Shown here piece after piece: positions 10,470 through 21,429 of a stretch of 64,000 bases of DNA. This DNA is from Schistocephalus solidus (lineage: Eukaryota > Platyhelminthes > Cestoda > Diphyllobothriidea > Diphyllobothriidae). Both the position numbers and the translations under genes were made by a program. The stretch spans positions 154,460 to 218,459 of the forward strand of contig WEDG01003235.1 of NCBI GenBank assembly GCA_017591395.1. The letters are read 5' to 3'. The notes beneath the pieces were generated by a model, which made no database searches, had not been told where the DNA came from, and was given only the letters and a program-made list of their open reading frames with translations. How positions within the stretch are numbered: the stretch's first letter is position 1; each line of letters opens with the position of its first letter.

Positions 10470-10910
10470 AAGCCAGATTAGTGTCAGCAGCCTTGCAATG
10501 CACCTGCCTCAACTCTCCGGTTCACTCCCCCATCTTGGCCCGGTGTCAAGGCATAGTCAAGAAGACCGGAGATGGCAGGGGGCACAGGCCCACGCACTGT
10601 GGTTCACCACAAACAAGAACACAACAACAAAAAGCAGCAATGGGTACCACAGCACTCCTCATGCACGCTCTGACACACGCTAGTTTGACCGTCGTGTTCG
10701 ACGATGTTCACCGTGTGCTGTGCAGGGAGGGTGAGGCGCGCTGGATTACAGTGAGAGTAGACTTGCGCTGGCACCTACCTCACTGTCTTCTCCACTCTTC
10801 CTCCTGGAGCCGGTGTCAGGACAGAGTCAAGAATACCGGAGATGGGAGAGGGCGCAGACCCACGCACTGTTGTCCTACTCCAAGCAAGAACACAATAACA
10901 TAAGAGAGGG
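10470..10910 (-). repeat. Dispersed repeat family R1, two diverged copies in tandem
   Basis: The block around 10500-10615 and the block around 10740-10880 share CGGTGTCAAGG/CGGTGTCAGG, GTCAAGAA, ACCGGAGATGG, GGCGCAGACCCACGCACTG-like wording and AGCAAGAACACAA. Both run opposite to copy 1. Open frames across them repeat the same peptide pieces and are not genes. Confidence 0.75.
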
Positions 10911-11433
10911 GCGGCTCGGATCCCAGCTGAGTGGGCGTGCCACAAAAATCACATTACGAAGGAGCCATTGCAGTCTGACTCTCAGTTCGGGGGACCGAGT
11001 TATCCCGTCAGCTGGTGGCCTTCAAAGCCACGCCATTTCGTACACCGTGAGAGCTACAAGCGCGTCAGATTGTTTATAGTGAGAGGAAAATGCGCTGAGC
11101 CGTCGCCTTCACTCTCTCCCCAAACCCAGCATCAAGCCACCGTCCGAGCCGGTCAGTTGTCTGGTGCGGTAAAAACAACCAACCTACTAACAACAACACA
11201 CACGCCAGTTGGTTCTCTCGGGGTCTGACACAACAGTGTTCAACAAACCCCACAAATTGAGAAAGAAGGAAAGACAGAGGTCAGTGAGCAGGTCAGTAGA
11301 AGACAACCAGCGTACCAAGGAAGTAGCCACAGACAGCTCGAAGCGGCTGATCGCAGGGGTATGGCCTGCAAGAGTTCAGAGTGGACGTTGAGCGACACGC
11401 ACAGCGTTAGTTTGGTCTGTTGAGATAGGATAC

Positions 11434-11488
11434 TGCGTACAGAGAAATTCAGCAGGTTGGTTGATGCCAAATAGTGCGGTGCGTCGAG
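11434..11488 (-). CDS. CTLD-protein exon 8: short C-terminal end of degenerate domain III
   Basis: This 55-base exon follows one of the best acceptors in the window, a long T-rich tract ending TTTTCAG at 11489. It starts in phase 1 and ends in phase 2 at a GTATCC donor. It encodes RRTALFGINQPAEFLCT. The ending QPAEFLC resembles the last CTLD strand (x-Y/F-x-C). Its phases match exon 7 upstream and exon 9 downstream, where the split codon rebuilds a histidine at the start of a short His run. It lacks the usual W...C segment, so domain III would be missing a conserved disulphide. The call rests on phase agreement and splice-site quality more than on similarity. Confidence 0.5.
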
Positions 11489-11721
11489 CTGAAAACAAAA
11501 AAAACAAATAAATACGTTCAGATAAGTAGTAACGGACTTGCTATCCGAAGAGCTGCGGAACAATTAACCATAAATAAGGTTTCATTGGAATTCCGTGTGC
11601 CAGTTATCGATCGCTATGATCTCGCCTGTCGACTCTGTGCGCTGCGTGTTCGTACGGATGGTTTTCATGTGAGGGACACAAACCGAAACAAACAGGTAGT
11701 TGAAATGCATGGGCAGGTTAC

Positions 11722-11782
11722 TTGGAAGCCCATCAGTAATTCGTCCCAATTTATAAACAATGGGCTGGAATCGGACGTGCCA
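11722..11782 (-). CDS. CTLD-protein exon 7: putative middle strand of domain III
   Basis: A very strong polypyrimidine acceptor (CTCCTCGTTCCCAG) precedes this 61-base exon, which begins in phase 0 with TGG and ends in phase 1 at a GTAACC donor. It encodes WHVRFQPIVYKLGRITDGLP. The spacing W...P-I-V-Y is compatible with the W-x-x-G-x-P-V-x-F segment of CTLDs I, II and V. Exon 6 ends in phase 0 and exon 8 starts in phase 1, so both junctions fit. Similarity alone is weak. It could be a chance open stretch behind a good acceptor. Confidence 0.45.
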
Positions 11783-13811
11783 CTGGGAACGAGGAGAGTG
11801 AGAAAAGGAGCGGGTCCGACAACGCGCAACCTTCTTTCACTGTGACCGATTTGACGCGTCTGCAACCACCGCTGCCTTTTCCAGGTCGCCAGCTGGTGGG
11901 TGTCTAAATCCTCCAAATAAATGATCCAGCTGCAAGTGGTCCTTCATTTAAATCCTTACTTTCCTTTTAGCCAACTTCTTAAAGCCTACTTCTTTTGAAA
12001 TTTGACTAACACGTGTATGGTCTGCGTACAAGCGTTAGCCATCACCGGTCGTTTTGTACCTTTCGATGCTAAATTAGGATGAATGTGAAGAGGGCGAGTG
12101 CTATTGATGTCACGCAAGTAGTTCACGTTATGATCCAACTCACGCGCAAGCCATCGCCGCCTTCCAAAGCGGTGATTATGCTCAGCATTGGCATGGAATT
12201 GGCGTGCGAGTGTTGCGGTACCCAGGTCCTGAGAATTGTTGGCGTATACAACAGACGATTCAATGACTCTTACATCATAACCTTCCCAAGGGTATTTCGT
12301 AGGCAAGGTGGACAAAATTCAACGACATAGGGAAGCATTGAAGACTTCAAACAAATGTTTCGAAACCCCGCATGTCGATCTATGTGAAAAACCGCGACAA
12401 CCAGTTTCGAAGCCAATCAAATACAGGAAACCAAGGTAGAGTGGCGAGCATGCAAACTGATATACCTCGACCAAAGCCACTAACGCCTGAATACCCTTGA
12501 CAGGCCTCACTGTCCACTTTAGGGTTCCGATTGGCCTTATAAAACGTTGCATCCACACAATGTAAACATAACCACTCCACCTTCCTACACCACAAAATAT
12601 TATGGCCTGTAAAGACCCCCAACCGGATGTCCCTCATAGTGTGCCCGCATGGTCGCGTTCTGACTAATTAATATCCCCGTCACTGCAACGGGAAGCCACG
12701 GTGACTTTTAATCTCTTCTGTCACTCTCACAGCCGGGCACTCCGGCAACGGAACACCTTGCAGTACTGTGCAGACCGAACCCACTCGCATATTTGCGCAG
12801 TGCATATGTAGCTCAACGTGGGATGTGATGAGCACTTAACCGCTACGTCATCCAGCAAAAAACCACAGCCAGACCTGCCCAATTTGCGAGAAACTCACAA
12901 ACATGCGAAGAGTGATTCTCCATCATTAAGCAACATCACCAACTTCGTAGGACAACTGCTAGTCTATGGAAGCTTGAAGGGAGACCCAGTGTCACGAGAC
13001 CCGATCACGTTCCTCGTGGTCGTCCTAATTACTTCCCACACATTCACGCATGCTGTCATGTGCTCGCACACACAGAGAAACAATCCTAAAATATGACCCA
13101 CTACTGACCCATAAACAAACACAAATGGAGAGGATAGACGACGTTTCGCCTGAGTGTGAATGTATGCATGTGACATGTGGTAGATAGGGGCTTCGTGCCG
13201 GGTCAGTCAATGCGTTCAATATTACCTGCGGTCCTCTGGACTCGAAACCATCGTCAGTATGGGATACAGAGAGGGGGAGAGAGAGAGAGGTTGACCCAGT
13301 TCAGATGCAACGCTTAGGGTACCTAGCGGGAAAAGGGCGTCAACCCCAGGTCGCAGAAAACATTGTTTGGCTATATGAGGTCCTCAACGGCCACAGAGTT
13401 AATCATATTTCCCAGGTATAGCAGACTATAGGAAATGTGATGTCGTTCATGGAGGCTAACATATGTTCTGTCGGATGAGATCGCACAGCCGACATCTAAT
13501 TTCACACCGGTTGCCATGTCTTTAGGTGATCGCAGGTGCACGTATCGACTGCATGAATATCCCACACTCAGTAACCCTCGACTCGCAAGGCGAGCCCACA
13601 ACTCAGTCTACCCATTTTAACAGCAGTCTTACATTGCTGAGAAATATTGCGGTTATTTGCAATATCGACCAGAACACTACAACAATATTGCAATCGGTAA
13701 CAAAAGTTTTTTTTTAAACTTCAACTCTATCTTTCCAGTCCCATGGCACGGTGAAAAAAACCCCACGAAGGCTCAGAAGCGGTGGGAGGCAGGGAAACAA
13801 AAGGTGCTTAC
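11783..13811. other. Intron between lectin exons 6 and 7, no gene recognised
   Basis: Minus frames at 11986-12315, 12380-12637 and 13371-13601 are open but show no CTLD pattern and no family that I can name. A short GA-rich run lies at 13268-13290. Confidence 0.5.
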
Positions 13812-14152
13812 GTAGACGCCGTGGTAGGTGGCCTTAAGACCGACCCAGGCGGCATCCTGATTCCTAGCAAACCTGCGGATCAGCGAGCGTTGAAAAGCAG
13901 CATCGCCAATAGTGTGCGGAGTCATGACGATGGGGCAGTCCCTGGTGCCCAGAGGATCGCTGCAATTGGTCCCAGTGGACTGCAGACAGAGGTCGGCCAC
14001 GCTGTCATGCTGCGGCGAAGGTAGTCGAGGAAGCCCAGCAGCCGGAAGGAGGGCAATGCAACTGGAGTGGTACTCATAGAAGCCGGGAGCACAACGTCCT
14101 CTAGAGAAGAGGAAGTCTAGGGGGTGTGCGCTGGGATTGACTTCTCGAAGAT
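13812..14152 (-). CDS. CTLD-protein exon 6: N-terminal two thirds of C-type lectin domain III
   Basis: Acceptor CTTCGTTCAG opens at 14152 in phase 1. A GTAAGC donor after 13812 closes in phase 0 after 113 codons. The peptide holds a linker (LREVNPSAHPLDF), then RCAPGFYEYHSSCIALLP, a cysteine-rich insert (LCLQSTGTNC, GTRDCP), a helix (IRRFARNQ) and AAWVGLKATYHGVY. The paired cysteines and the AWVGL signature identify a CTLD. The segment between them is longer than in domains IV and V and has three extra cysteines. Its first bases fit either exon 5 (NP|D|LRE) or the signal-peptide exon at 15817-15931, so it could be spliced to either. It is the largest coding exon found here. Confidence 0.82.
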
Positions 14153-14224
14153 CTGAACGAAGCAAAAAAGGGATAAACACGCATGGTGAGGTTCAGTTCA
14201 GGCGCAGGTGGTACTGCTTTTGCA

Positions 14225-15060
14225 GTTCTCGAACTGACCGAAGTAGTTTGAAGAAGTACAGTCATGAAATGTTAACCGAAATTCTGAAAGGTGTTTTCCA
14301 GTAGGAGGGATTAGTTTTATATCGATTATCGTGCGGCATAATCCAAGGATATTTTAGTCACGCCACGATGCCAACTTTTGACTGCATTTCTCTTCAGGCG
14401 TCCTCAAAAATGTTACGCTGTAAAAATGACTGCTTGAATAGTATTAATTCATTCTGATGATTTTCGATGTACTTTTAAATTCAAACATGTTTTATAGTAA
14501 ACACGGCTTTCAAAGGTTTGTAATTAGCAAATGTTTTAAAACGATACAAGATACAATAGAATAGCAAAACATCTACTCTTTTATCGATGCCCTCACGAAG
14601 TATACAACTTAGCCCATATACATAACAAAATTTCATTTACGCTACATGATATCTGCGTAATTTTCCAGCGAACTGTATGATTTTCCTTACAAGCAAAATA
14701 TACAGCATGTAGACTGAAAACCCTAAACGAAAATGGGACGGCAGATTAGACTCAATTATTCAAAAAATGGAAAACTCTTTAAAACCTACGTATACCATGT
14801 CGTCAGTATAAAATTTGAAGAAAAGGAATTTCCTTACAAATGAGTATACGTAACGGTACTTTGGGCTTGCTTTCTGTAAAATATATTCGAATCCCTAACT
14901 GTGTCGAATATCAATAAAAAAGGCATGTTACTTAAGTAGTAATTCCTTACAGAATGTGGTCTTCGAAGGGGTAAAAAGAAATGTAGTCAAAAGTCGTCCA
15001 TTAACGAGGTTGATATATCACAGGATTATGCCACACGGTGATTTAGATTACAACTTCAAT
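14225..15060 (+). repeat. Dispersed repeat family R2, copy 2
   Basis: Carries GAAATGTTAACCGAAATTCTGAAA, GCATAATCC, ATGCCAACTTTTGACTGCA, AAAATGACTGCTTGAATAGTA and ACTTAAGTAGTAATTCC in the order seen at 20360-20600 and, reversed, at 21430-21830. Non-coding. Confidence 0.65.
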
Positions 15061-15439
15061 TAAGTAATCTTTCCTTTTTGAAACACATATCAAAATTTTG
15101 GTCGAAATTTCAAGAGATCGGTCACTGACTGCGATCACCATACCCGTAAGCACATCAAAGTTAACGGAGAAGCGGAATCGAAAAAAACGTTACACACTGA
15201 TCATGATTGGTGGCCGTGGTTGGGATTCTCTTCCGAATACTAGCCCAGTGCTCTCTACTTGGCCAATCATAACCTCCTTGTGGGCAACGACGGTCAAACG
15301 ACGGTCAAAACCTATTGGGGGTTGAAGGAGCTGAGGTGACATCAACTTCTCCAACTACAAAACACCGACCTTCTCATTTCCTATTTCATGCGGTTATGTA
15401 TGCTGCTTACTATAAAATGATTTTCGCTGTTCGATTCAA

Positions 15440-15593
15440 ACGCAGAGGAAAAACGAGAAGGAACGGCCATTTCTGGCTGATTAGCCGTCATCAGCCAGGC
15501 GTACCTAAGCCAGGATTTTGCAACCCTATAAGATCGAACCCGCGACGTGCTGGTTAGAAATTGAACGCCCTAACCGTTGAGCAAGAGGCTCGT
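15440..15593 (-). mobile_element. tRNA-derived SINE with conserved tail, family S2 copy 1
   Basis: The minus strand has TTGCTCAACGGTTAGGGCG (A-box/D-arm like) and CGCGGGTTCGATC (near-consensus B box) at tRNA spacing, followed by GATGACGGCTAATCAGCCAG and AAATGGCCGTTCC. The latter block recurs at 19985-20020 and 27455-27500 on the plus strand, defining a SINE-like family. Confidence 0.65.
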
Positions 15594-15816
15594 GACCTTC
15601 TAGATTGCGCTCGGGTTTATCTTCTATGGTAGACGACATTCACCGATGCCATTACCGGACCTATTCATCTCCTTGGGTTTTGGGCCCCATTCTAGTCTCC
15701 AGTAGGCAGAGACAAAGCGACCAGTAATTTAAACAGAATGAGAATGGAAAGTGTTCGTTTTTACTGTAAAGAAACACGACTGAATGGATGCTGTTCTGTC
15801 CCTGTGTTCCAGGTAC

Positions 15817-15931
15817 CAACGGTCATTATGGACTTATTCGTGGTGGTATTGATAGCTTGTTGAGCGTCGGGGGTAACTCCCAAAAGGAAAAAAACAATCA
15901 TCCACAACCACGATTTTAAAATTTGCGCCAT
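15817..15931 (-). CDS. Candidate first exon encoding a signal peptide, upstream of CTLD III
   Basis: An ATG at 15931 (minus strand) begins MAQILKSW, then LWMIVFFLLGVTP, then DAQQAINTTTNKS. This is a textbook secretory signal: short basic start, 12-13 residue hydrophobic core, polar cleavage region, followed by an N-glycosylation sequon (NTT). A GTACCT donor after 15817 leaves phase 1, which fits the phase-1 start of exon 6 and would give a secreted or type I membrane protein beginning with CTLD III. If the donor is skipped the frame stops 18 codons later. No similarity to a named protein is claimed. The alternative is a chance hydrophobic open frame inside the intron of a longer gene. No promoter element was identified. 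Confidence 0.45.
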
Positions 15932-15994
15932 TGGAAAGATTTCCAGCAAGCTCCTTTCACGTTGGCAAGCATCATAGTTGTTTGACCTCGCTAT

Positions 15995-17560
15995 TTGGTG
16001 TCGATAGTAGTCAGAAACAGCGCAAGCCACACCCTGAGATTGGACCTCGACAGTCCATTTCTCGCCAAGGTTTCCACGTCTAACAGCAAAGACTGCAAAC
16101 CTAATCCATCAGGGTTAAAGCTCCAAATTAAACACGGGGTCCCGAGTAAATGGCGTTGGAAGACGATGGGTGTACGAACGAAGGTGGCGGGTTTTCCCTT
16201 GAGGGGGTTATATCGGAATGCCCAGGCCATGGAAACAAAACAGCCCTATGATGTCGTCAGTGCCGGAGAGGCAGAACCTCCTGCTCATCCCCATTGGTAA
16301 CTTGCTTCGATTATTAGGATCTTGCCTCCAGCCGTGATGCTTGCCGTACAACAACTCCTCGATTCAATCCCCAAAGGAGAACTCAACAACAAGGGCGAAA
16401 GAGTAGAAGTCTACAGCGTATTTCAGGCAAAAAAGGAATGTACTAGAAGGTACAAGGTTGGACTGCAATCGGACCAAGCTGATAGTGTCCTTAAGGGATT
16501 ACCATCTCAACTGGCCTTTCGAATTATCCGAATAGTTGTGTAACGCACCAAGAGACTGAACAGGTTGTTTAAGTAGATTTAAGACTGACGTGGCACGAAC
16601 CCAGGATAGGTCAGAGTGATCGAATGCCGGTGAAGATGCCCGTGCCCACTTCCACTCTCGAACGCTGACCCTCCGTCCCCACGGTTATCGTATCGTTGTC
16701 CCTCGATCAATATCAGCATCTCCTGCAGTTGCCCACAGCGTTGCACTCCACCGGTTATCAACGGACACGACAGAATTCCCCCCACCCCATACGGGACATA
16801 TCTACATGTAACGCTACCTTCCTTATTTCTATCGTGCCCTTTCATACCTTTATATCATTCTTATTAGTAGAACCAAGTTCCTACATTTCTGTCGTTTCTT
16901 CTAATGACCGTTGCGTTTGAGTGATCGGCATAGCGCTTAGAGACCCCGTTTAGTACGTGCACAAACTAATAACGACTACAGGTGTGTTACTCGCCCGGGT
17001 GTGTGCCAACCTCAAAGTCTTCGGCCGCTACAGTTGGGCAGAGCACCAAGCCCTGTTGGAAACTTGCACATCACCATGCACACGACCTATGGACGAATCG
17101 ATTGTGGAGCGCAGGAAAGTCGTCAGGGTGGTGTGCGAGCGAATCGGTTAGGACGGTTCCTCCGAACATCGCTAATGGCGACAACCTGCGCCTAAATCCC
17201 ATAACCCGTCAAATTTACAGTAACTAGTGACAGACACAACGATCGAATATGGGGCCGTACTCAGAAAAAAGGCAGGTTCTCCAGTAATACGAGCATGGTG
17301 GTTTATGGACGCAAGGTAAATGAAACTGGTATACATTCGTTTTCGGGAAGTAAATAATAAAAAATACATTAACGTCATTGGTTTGTTAAAATACACCTAC
17401 AAAACCTTAAAACGAAAGTCTACAGGTTTAAATAGTGGAGTTTAGAAGGTGCAAAAAAAGGGGGGAGAGAAATTAAAAACCAAGAGCATTGGTTCTACAT
17501 AACCAAGGCGAGCTGAAATCAGACCATGATGAACAATCAAAGTAAGAAGCATATATAGTT
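15995..17560. other. Intron or intergenic sequence, no gene recognised
   Basis: Plus frames at 15995-16300 and 16322-16543 are open but have no domain or recognisable family. No paired splice sites in frame were found. If exon 15817-15931 is a real first exon, this region would be its promoter side. Confidence 0.45.
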
Positions 17561-17729
17561 AAATCCCACTCTCCTGGTGGTTGCGACTGACGATACAATT
17601 GAAGTTAAGTGCCCCCTAAACGGGCCGCATGGTAAGTTCACTGGACCAACATGGGGGCCAAATCAGGGTGCGGCAGGCGTTTTTTGGGTTGAGCTCCCAT
17701 TACAAATGCCGAACATGGGGGGTGTGGTG

Positions 17730-18010
17730 GCACGCGTAGGTGGAGGCACATGCCGCACAAGCCACTTTTGCCATTAAGGGCACGGTCAGGAGCGTTTTCG
17801 GCCGCGCAAGCCACCTGCGCCCGACCCCGCGTCTAGTCTGCTTGACCCTGTCTTGTTACTGGGCACAGGCGGGTAAGGAAAGAGAGTGTGGTAGCTGCAG
17901 CGCAAGGCTACTATTAATTTAAACTAATTCACGCGCAAGTCACCGTTCCTGTATCACCCTGTTGTGGAGCATACGGTGGACATAGTGGAAATCGGCGGTC
18001 GAGCTGTCGA
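17730..18010 (+). repeat. Dispersed repeat family R1, copy 3
   Basis: Contains CTTGACCCTGTCTTGTTACTG, GTGGTAGCTGCAGCGCAAG, TTCACGCGCAAGTCACCG and CTGTTGTGGAGCATACGGTG, closely paralleling copy 1 at 400-545. Confidence 0.75.
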
Positions 18011-18044
18011 ATTGAAGTTGACAACATCGATAGATTCACTCCAA

Positions 18045-18160
18045 GCACTAAGGCCTAACTCTAACCATGACCCTAACCCTAACTCTTAAACATAACCCTA
18101 ACCGTTAGTCCTAGCGAAACCCTAACCTTTAACGCGAAGTCGAACGCTAACACTTAATGG
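18045..18160 (-). repeat. Interstitial telomere-like (TTAGGG-related) tract
   Basis: The plus strand carries about a dozen degenerate CCTAAC/CCTAA units (ACCCTAACCCTAACTC and similar), i.e. TTAGGG-like on the minus strand. It follows R1 copy 3 directly. Consistent with a flatworm TTAGGG telomere repeat, but too degenerate to be a recent telomere insertion. Confidence 0.7.
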
Positions 18161-18774
18161 GAGGTGACGGAGATTGAGCGAAAGGGAAGGAGAGTTAAAA
18201 TAAGCCTAGCCAAAGAACAGCAATAGGTGTATATTAGGCATAAAGACTAGGTAGAGCCATGATTGTACAAGCATAATAACGGATTTGACGGTGCGAGAGC
18301 AGACTTGAAGAGAATGTAACGCAAAAAGACCATTGCACTCAACCAGCAATCACTGAGCATAAGCAGCCATTGCTGATCATGCGGCCGGTTTGAGGTCAGT
18401 TGAACAGACCAACGGCGTAGGTAAGTCGAATCGCTGGTAGCTAATATGCGCTAGACATAGAGGGACTTGACACACACACATAAAAGACACACGCCTTGCG
18501 AAGTACGCTAAATTTTAGTAACCAAGCGTGCCTTCTTAATGCGGCCAGGTTTAGTTATTCCTTGCAAAACTTGGAAGGTGGAATGCGTCTGTGAGGGAGA
18601 TTTTTGCTTTAAACTTTGAAGAAAGAGGTTGACCAATATCATGCTGGATCAGTCTGCACCCGTTCAAAGCAGCGTACCACAGGTGAGTACACGAAGATGC
18701 CGTGCAAGAAAATGACAGCGAAACACTGGGGCAACGCTGACGGAGCATTCTGTGTCGTGGGAGGAAACACTCAC

Positions 18775-18874
18775 CTGGATTCGCCTCGCAAATGTAGCCC
18801 AGTTTTTTCGTGCAAACCTCATCTGCCCATTGGCCGAGGACTGAGGCACGAGTTTGCATCAACACACATTGCTC
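18775..18874 (-). CDS. CTLD-protein exon 5: C-terminal end of C-type lectin domain II
   Basis: A long T-rich acceptor ending TTTTCGTAG opens at 18874 in phase 0. A perfect GTGAGT donor follows 18775 in phase 1. The 33 codons read EQCVLMQTRASVLGQWADEV, then CTKKLGYICEANP: third cysteine, WAD in the WND position, fourth cysteine, and the GYICE terminal strand. Read after exon 4 it gives SGSNE|EQCV, the standard CTLD long-loop exit. Domain II is therefore complete across exons 2-5. Past the donor the frame stays open for about 70 codons, but nothing there resembles a protein family and the consensus donor argues for splicing. Confidence 0.87.
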
Positions 18875-19486
18875 CTACGAAAACAAAAAAAAACTATATA
18901 TGTAAACCATGGCTACAATGTGGAAAGCAGACAGGTGTTCAAAAGGGCCAGCAAATTAGTTTTCTCCATTGTGTAAAATTATCAGCATAATTTTTCCTAA
19001 TGTCTCTCGTTGTCGGTTGATTGTTGCCCTTATAAATCTGAAGTCACGGGCTACATGTAGGAGGCGAAGAGAAGGCGGGTCGAAATTTGGCTCAGCACAG
19101 TCCGTAAGGGGTAAAGCGGTTGTTCGTAAACCAGCTGGTGTTCGGTCTTCGTTGATAGACAACGGAGTGGATCATGAGCAGTATATTCGATGAAGCAGAT
19201 AACCGCGCAGGAAAGGCACTATCCGCGAAGCCAAGGCGGCCGGCTAGATGGAACAGTCACGGTAGGCGAGTATCTAGGTGCAAGGTGGCGGTTGATGCGG
19301 CGAATTGATCGTTGGTGGTTAGATAGAAGTAGAAAATTTCTCAAGAAACCCCGCAGACAACGTCATTCGTGCAGGATTGGCAATATACAGGTTTACTTTC
19401 AAGGACTTCTTATTTTTTTCGTTTACACCAATTTATTTCAACATTACTGGTGGTATTTTGCCTGCCTGGTGGACATGGGTAGGGAT
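18875..19486. other. Intron between lectin exons 4 and 5, no gene recognised
   Basis: Several short frames on both strands, none with a domain. Nothing distinctive before the inverted-repeat element. Confidence 0.45.
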
Positions 19487-19800
19487 GCCACCTAAACAGG
19501 ACACTGGAAAGGAAACCGCCTAAAATGCGTATGGCTTTGCGCTAAATTCCAAGGAAATTATGTTTAGGTGAGGGTTAGAGTTAGCTTTAGGGTAAGGTTT
19601 AATTTTTTCGTCAAGGTCACAGTTGGAGCTAAGGCTAAGGTTTGAGGTCGTGTCAACTGTAGGGTTTAAGGTTAGGGTCATACTTTAGTTTTATGCTAGG
19701 GTTAGTGTTAGTGTTTAGAAACGGGTATATTTACCCTTCCGGCCACCCATTTTAGGCAGAAGAGGACGGTTCTTATTCCCGTGTCCTGTTTTGGGCGGCC
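19487..19800 (+). mobile_element. Compact MITE-like element: inverted terminal repeats around a telomere-like body
   Basis: Left end CCTAAACAGGACACTGGAAA...GCCTAAAAT and right end ATTTTAGGC...CCGTGTCCTGTTTTGGGCGG are imperfect inverted repeats of about 40 bases. The 230-base interior is rich in GGTTAGGG/GTTAGTG units and contains AAGGTCACAGTTGG. Length about 314 bases, no coding. It is matched by the 3' half of 7455-8463. Target duplications could not be fixed by eye. Confidence 0.72.
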
Positions 19801-19829
19801 ATCTGTTGCAGGGCTGCTGGTGGGGCTCT

Positions 19830-20040
19830 AGAGTGAGCCTCAAGGCCGAGCGGAACGAATGAGGTCCGATGAGCGATCGATGAGCGTTCATCAACGAATG
19901 TAAATATGCCCGATCTAAACCGGCAAGGCTACAAACCCGCTTTGATCCACGGGTCGCGAACTCGAGCCGCGGGTGGGGTACCACCTGTCTGACGACGGCT
20001 AATAAGCCAGAAATGGCATTCCAGCTTCCCTTATCTTTGC
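19830..20040 (+). mobile_element. SINE-like family S2, copy 2
   Basis: Contains GACGACGGCTAATAAGCCAG and AAATGGCATTCCAGCTTCCC, shared with 27455-27500 and (reversed) 15440-15510. The upstream GGGTCGCGAACTCGAGCC may be the remains of the tRNA-like B box. The head is poorly preserved. Confidence 0.5.
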
Positions 20041-20279
20041 CAGCAATATTCGTCTGTCTATTATAAATGGCATCCTTCCCCTCTTTGGTAACTCCCCTCC
20101 AAAAAGAGCAACAATCTCAGATGCGCAAACTAAGTGAAGAACAGGTATCTGCACAGAAAACTGCTCGATAAAAGGGTAGCGTAGATTTTCACTTATATGT
20201 GTATACTGGCAATATCAATTAAAAACATATTGTGCAGGTAAAGCGGACTACTATTAAAGTTCTAGACGAATAAGACATT

Positions 20280-21000
20280 TTGAATCCCTTTATCACTTTT
20301 CATTAGCAAGGACAGATAATGTATGCTGCAGGGTTACAATTATAAGAAGACTGCAATCAAGGTTACTTTATACAGTCGATGACCAATTTCATAAAATGTT
20401 ACTGAAAATTCTGAAATGATTTTTCGGTTAGGAAGAATTTGTTTAAGTAGCATACACCATAATTTCAATAATTTGGTCAAGCCATAATGTTGGATTTTGA
20501 ATGAACTCGTTTTCGACGACGTACAAAACAGCACTCAGGAAAAAAATGACTACTTAAGCAGTATGCGCTTTCACTAATGCAAGCGAATATGTGCTTATAA
20601 AGTCTGTGATTTATGACTTCGAAAGCTTAGTGATCGTGCCGCCAAATTCTTTGCATTTTGTTTTATTGATTTTTGATATCCTTATAAAATCCAACTTACC
20701 TTTTAGAAAACACGCGCAAGAATATATTTTCTTGCACTTAATTCGTAATAAGGCACGCCTCCTTCAAAGGGTATCTTCAGGCTTTTAACGCATGAGATTT
20801 TTAAGACCGTGCAATATTCATTCAAATAGCATTGCATTTGACCGTTGATTAATATTCCGTCCGTCAAAACCTTGTGAGATTTATATTGTATTTCCTTAAT
20901 GGCAGAGAGGAACGCATGATTCTCTTTAAAATGCAACGCACACAGCTTACAGGCTGTAAACCCTAATCGCAAATGGGTAACAGGAGTTTATGTACAGCAC
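20280..21000 (+). repeat. Dispersed repeat family R2, copy 3
   Basis: Shows CGATGACCAATTTCATAAAATG, AAAATTCTGAAATG, GCCATAATGTTGGATTTTG, AAAATGACTACTTAAGCAGTA and a Cys/Leu-coding-like but non-genic AT-rich end. Colinear with 14225-15060. Confidence 0.65.
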
Positions 21001-21429
21001 CCAGAAAGCCAGAAACCCCAGGCTTGTGCTTTGCTTTATGCTCGACGATGAAAGTGTGCAATTGGTGAATGTTTCACGTCAGAACAAGTATCCTTTCTGC
21101 ACTGACGTCGAAGCAACAGGATTTTACGGAAGTCGGTGCGGGTGAAACCGGCAATGAAGTCATCCCAGGGCTTACAAGCCGCTGTCTACTATGGTTATCA
21201 AATTATTGGAGCCTTTATAACAGATGCGCATTATCAAGTTCGTAAATTCAAAGAGAATAAAGAACAACACATGACATTTTGCAAAGGCTGTATACATCTG
21301 ATATTACCCGAATTAATGCCCCACCCGTAAAATCCTGAGTACGACCGGTCCGGTATTACACGAGCCTGCGGTTTCTGGCTTTCTGTGGTGCTGTACATAA
21401 CCTATCGCTACCCACAAATTTAACAGCAG

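Noticed and set aside
10403..10903. A 166-codon plus-strand open frame
   Set aside because: It runs through two tandem copies of repeat R1, and its peptide repeats the same pieces because the DNA does. No domain.
13371..13601. Minus open frame considered as the missing part of CTLD III
   Set aside because: No CTLD residues. Exons at 11722-11782 and 11434-11488 fit phase and splice sites better.
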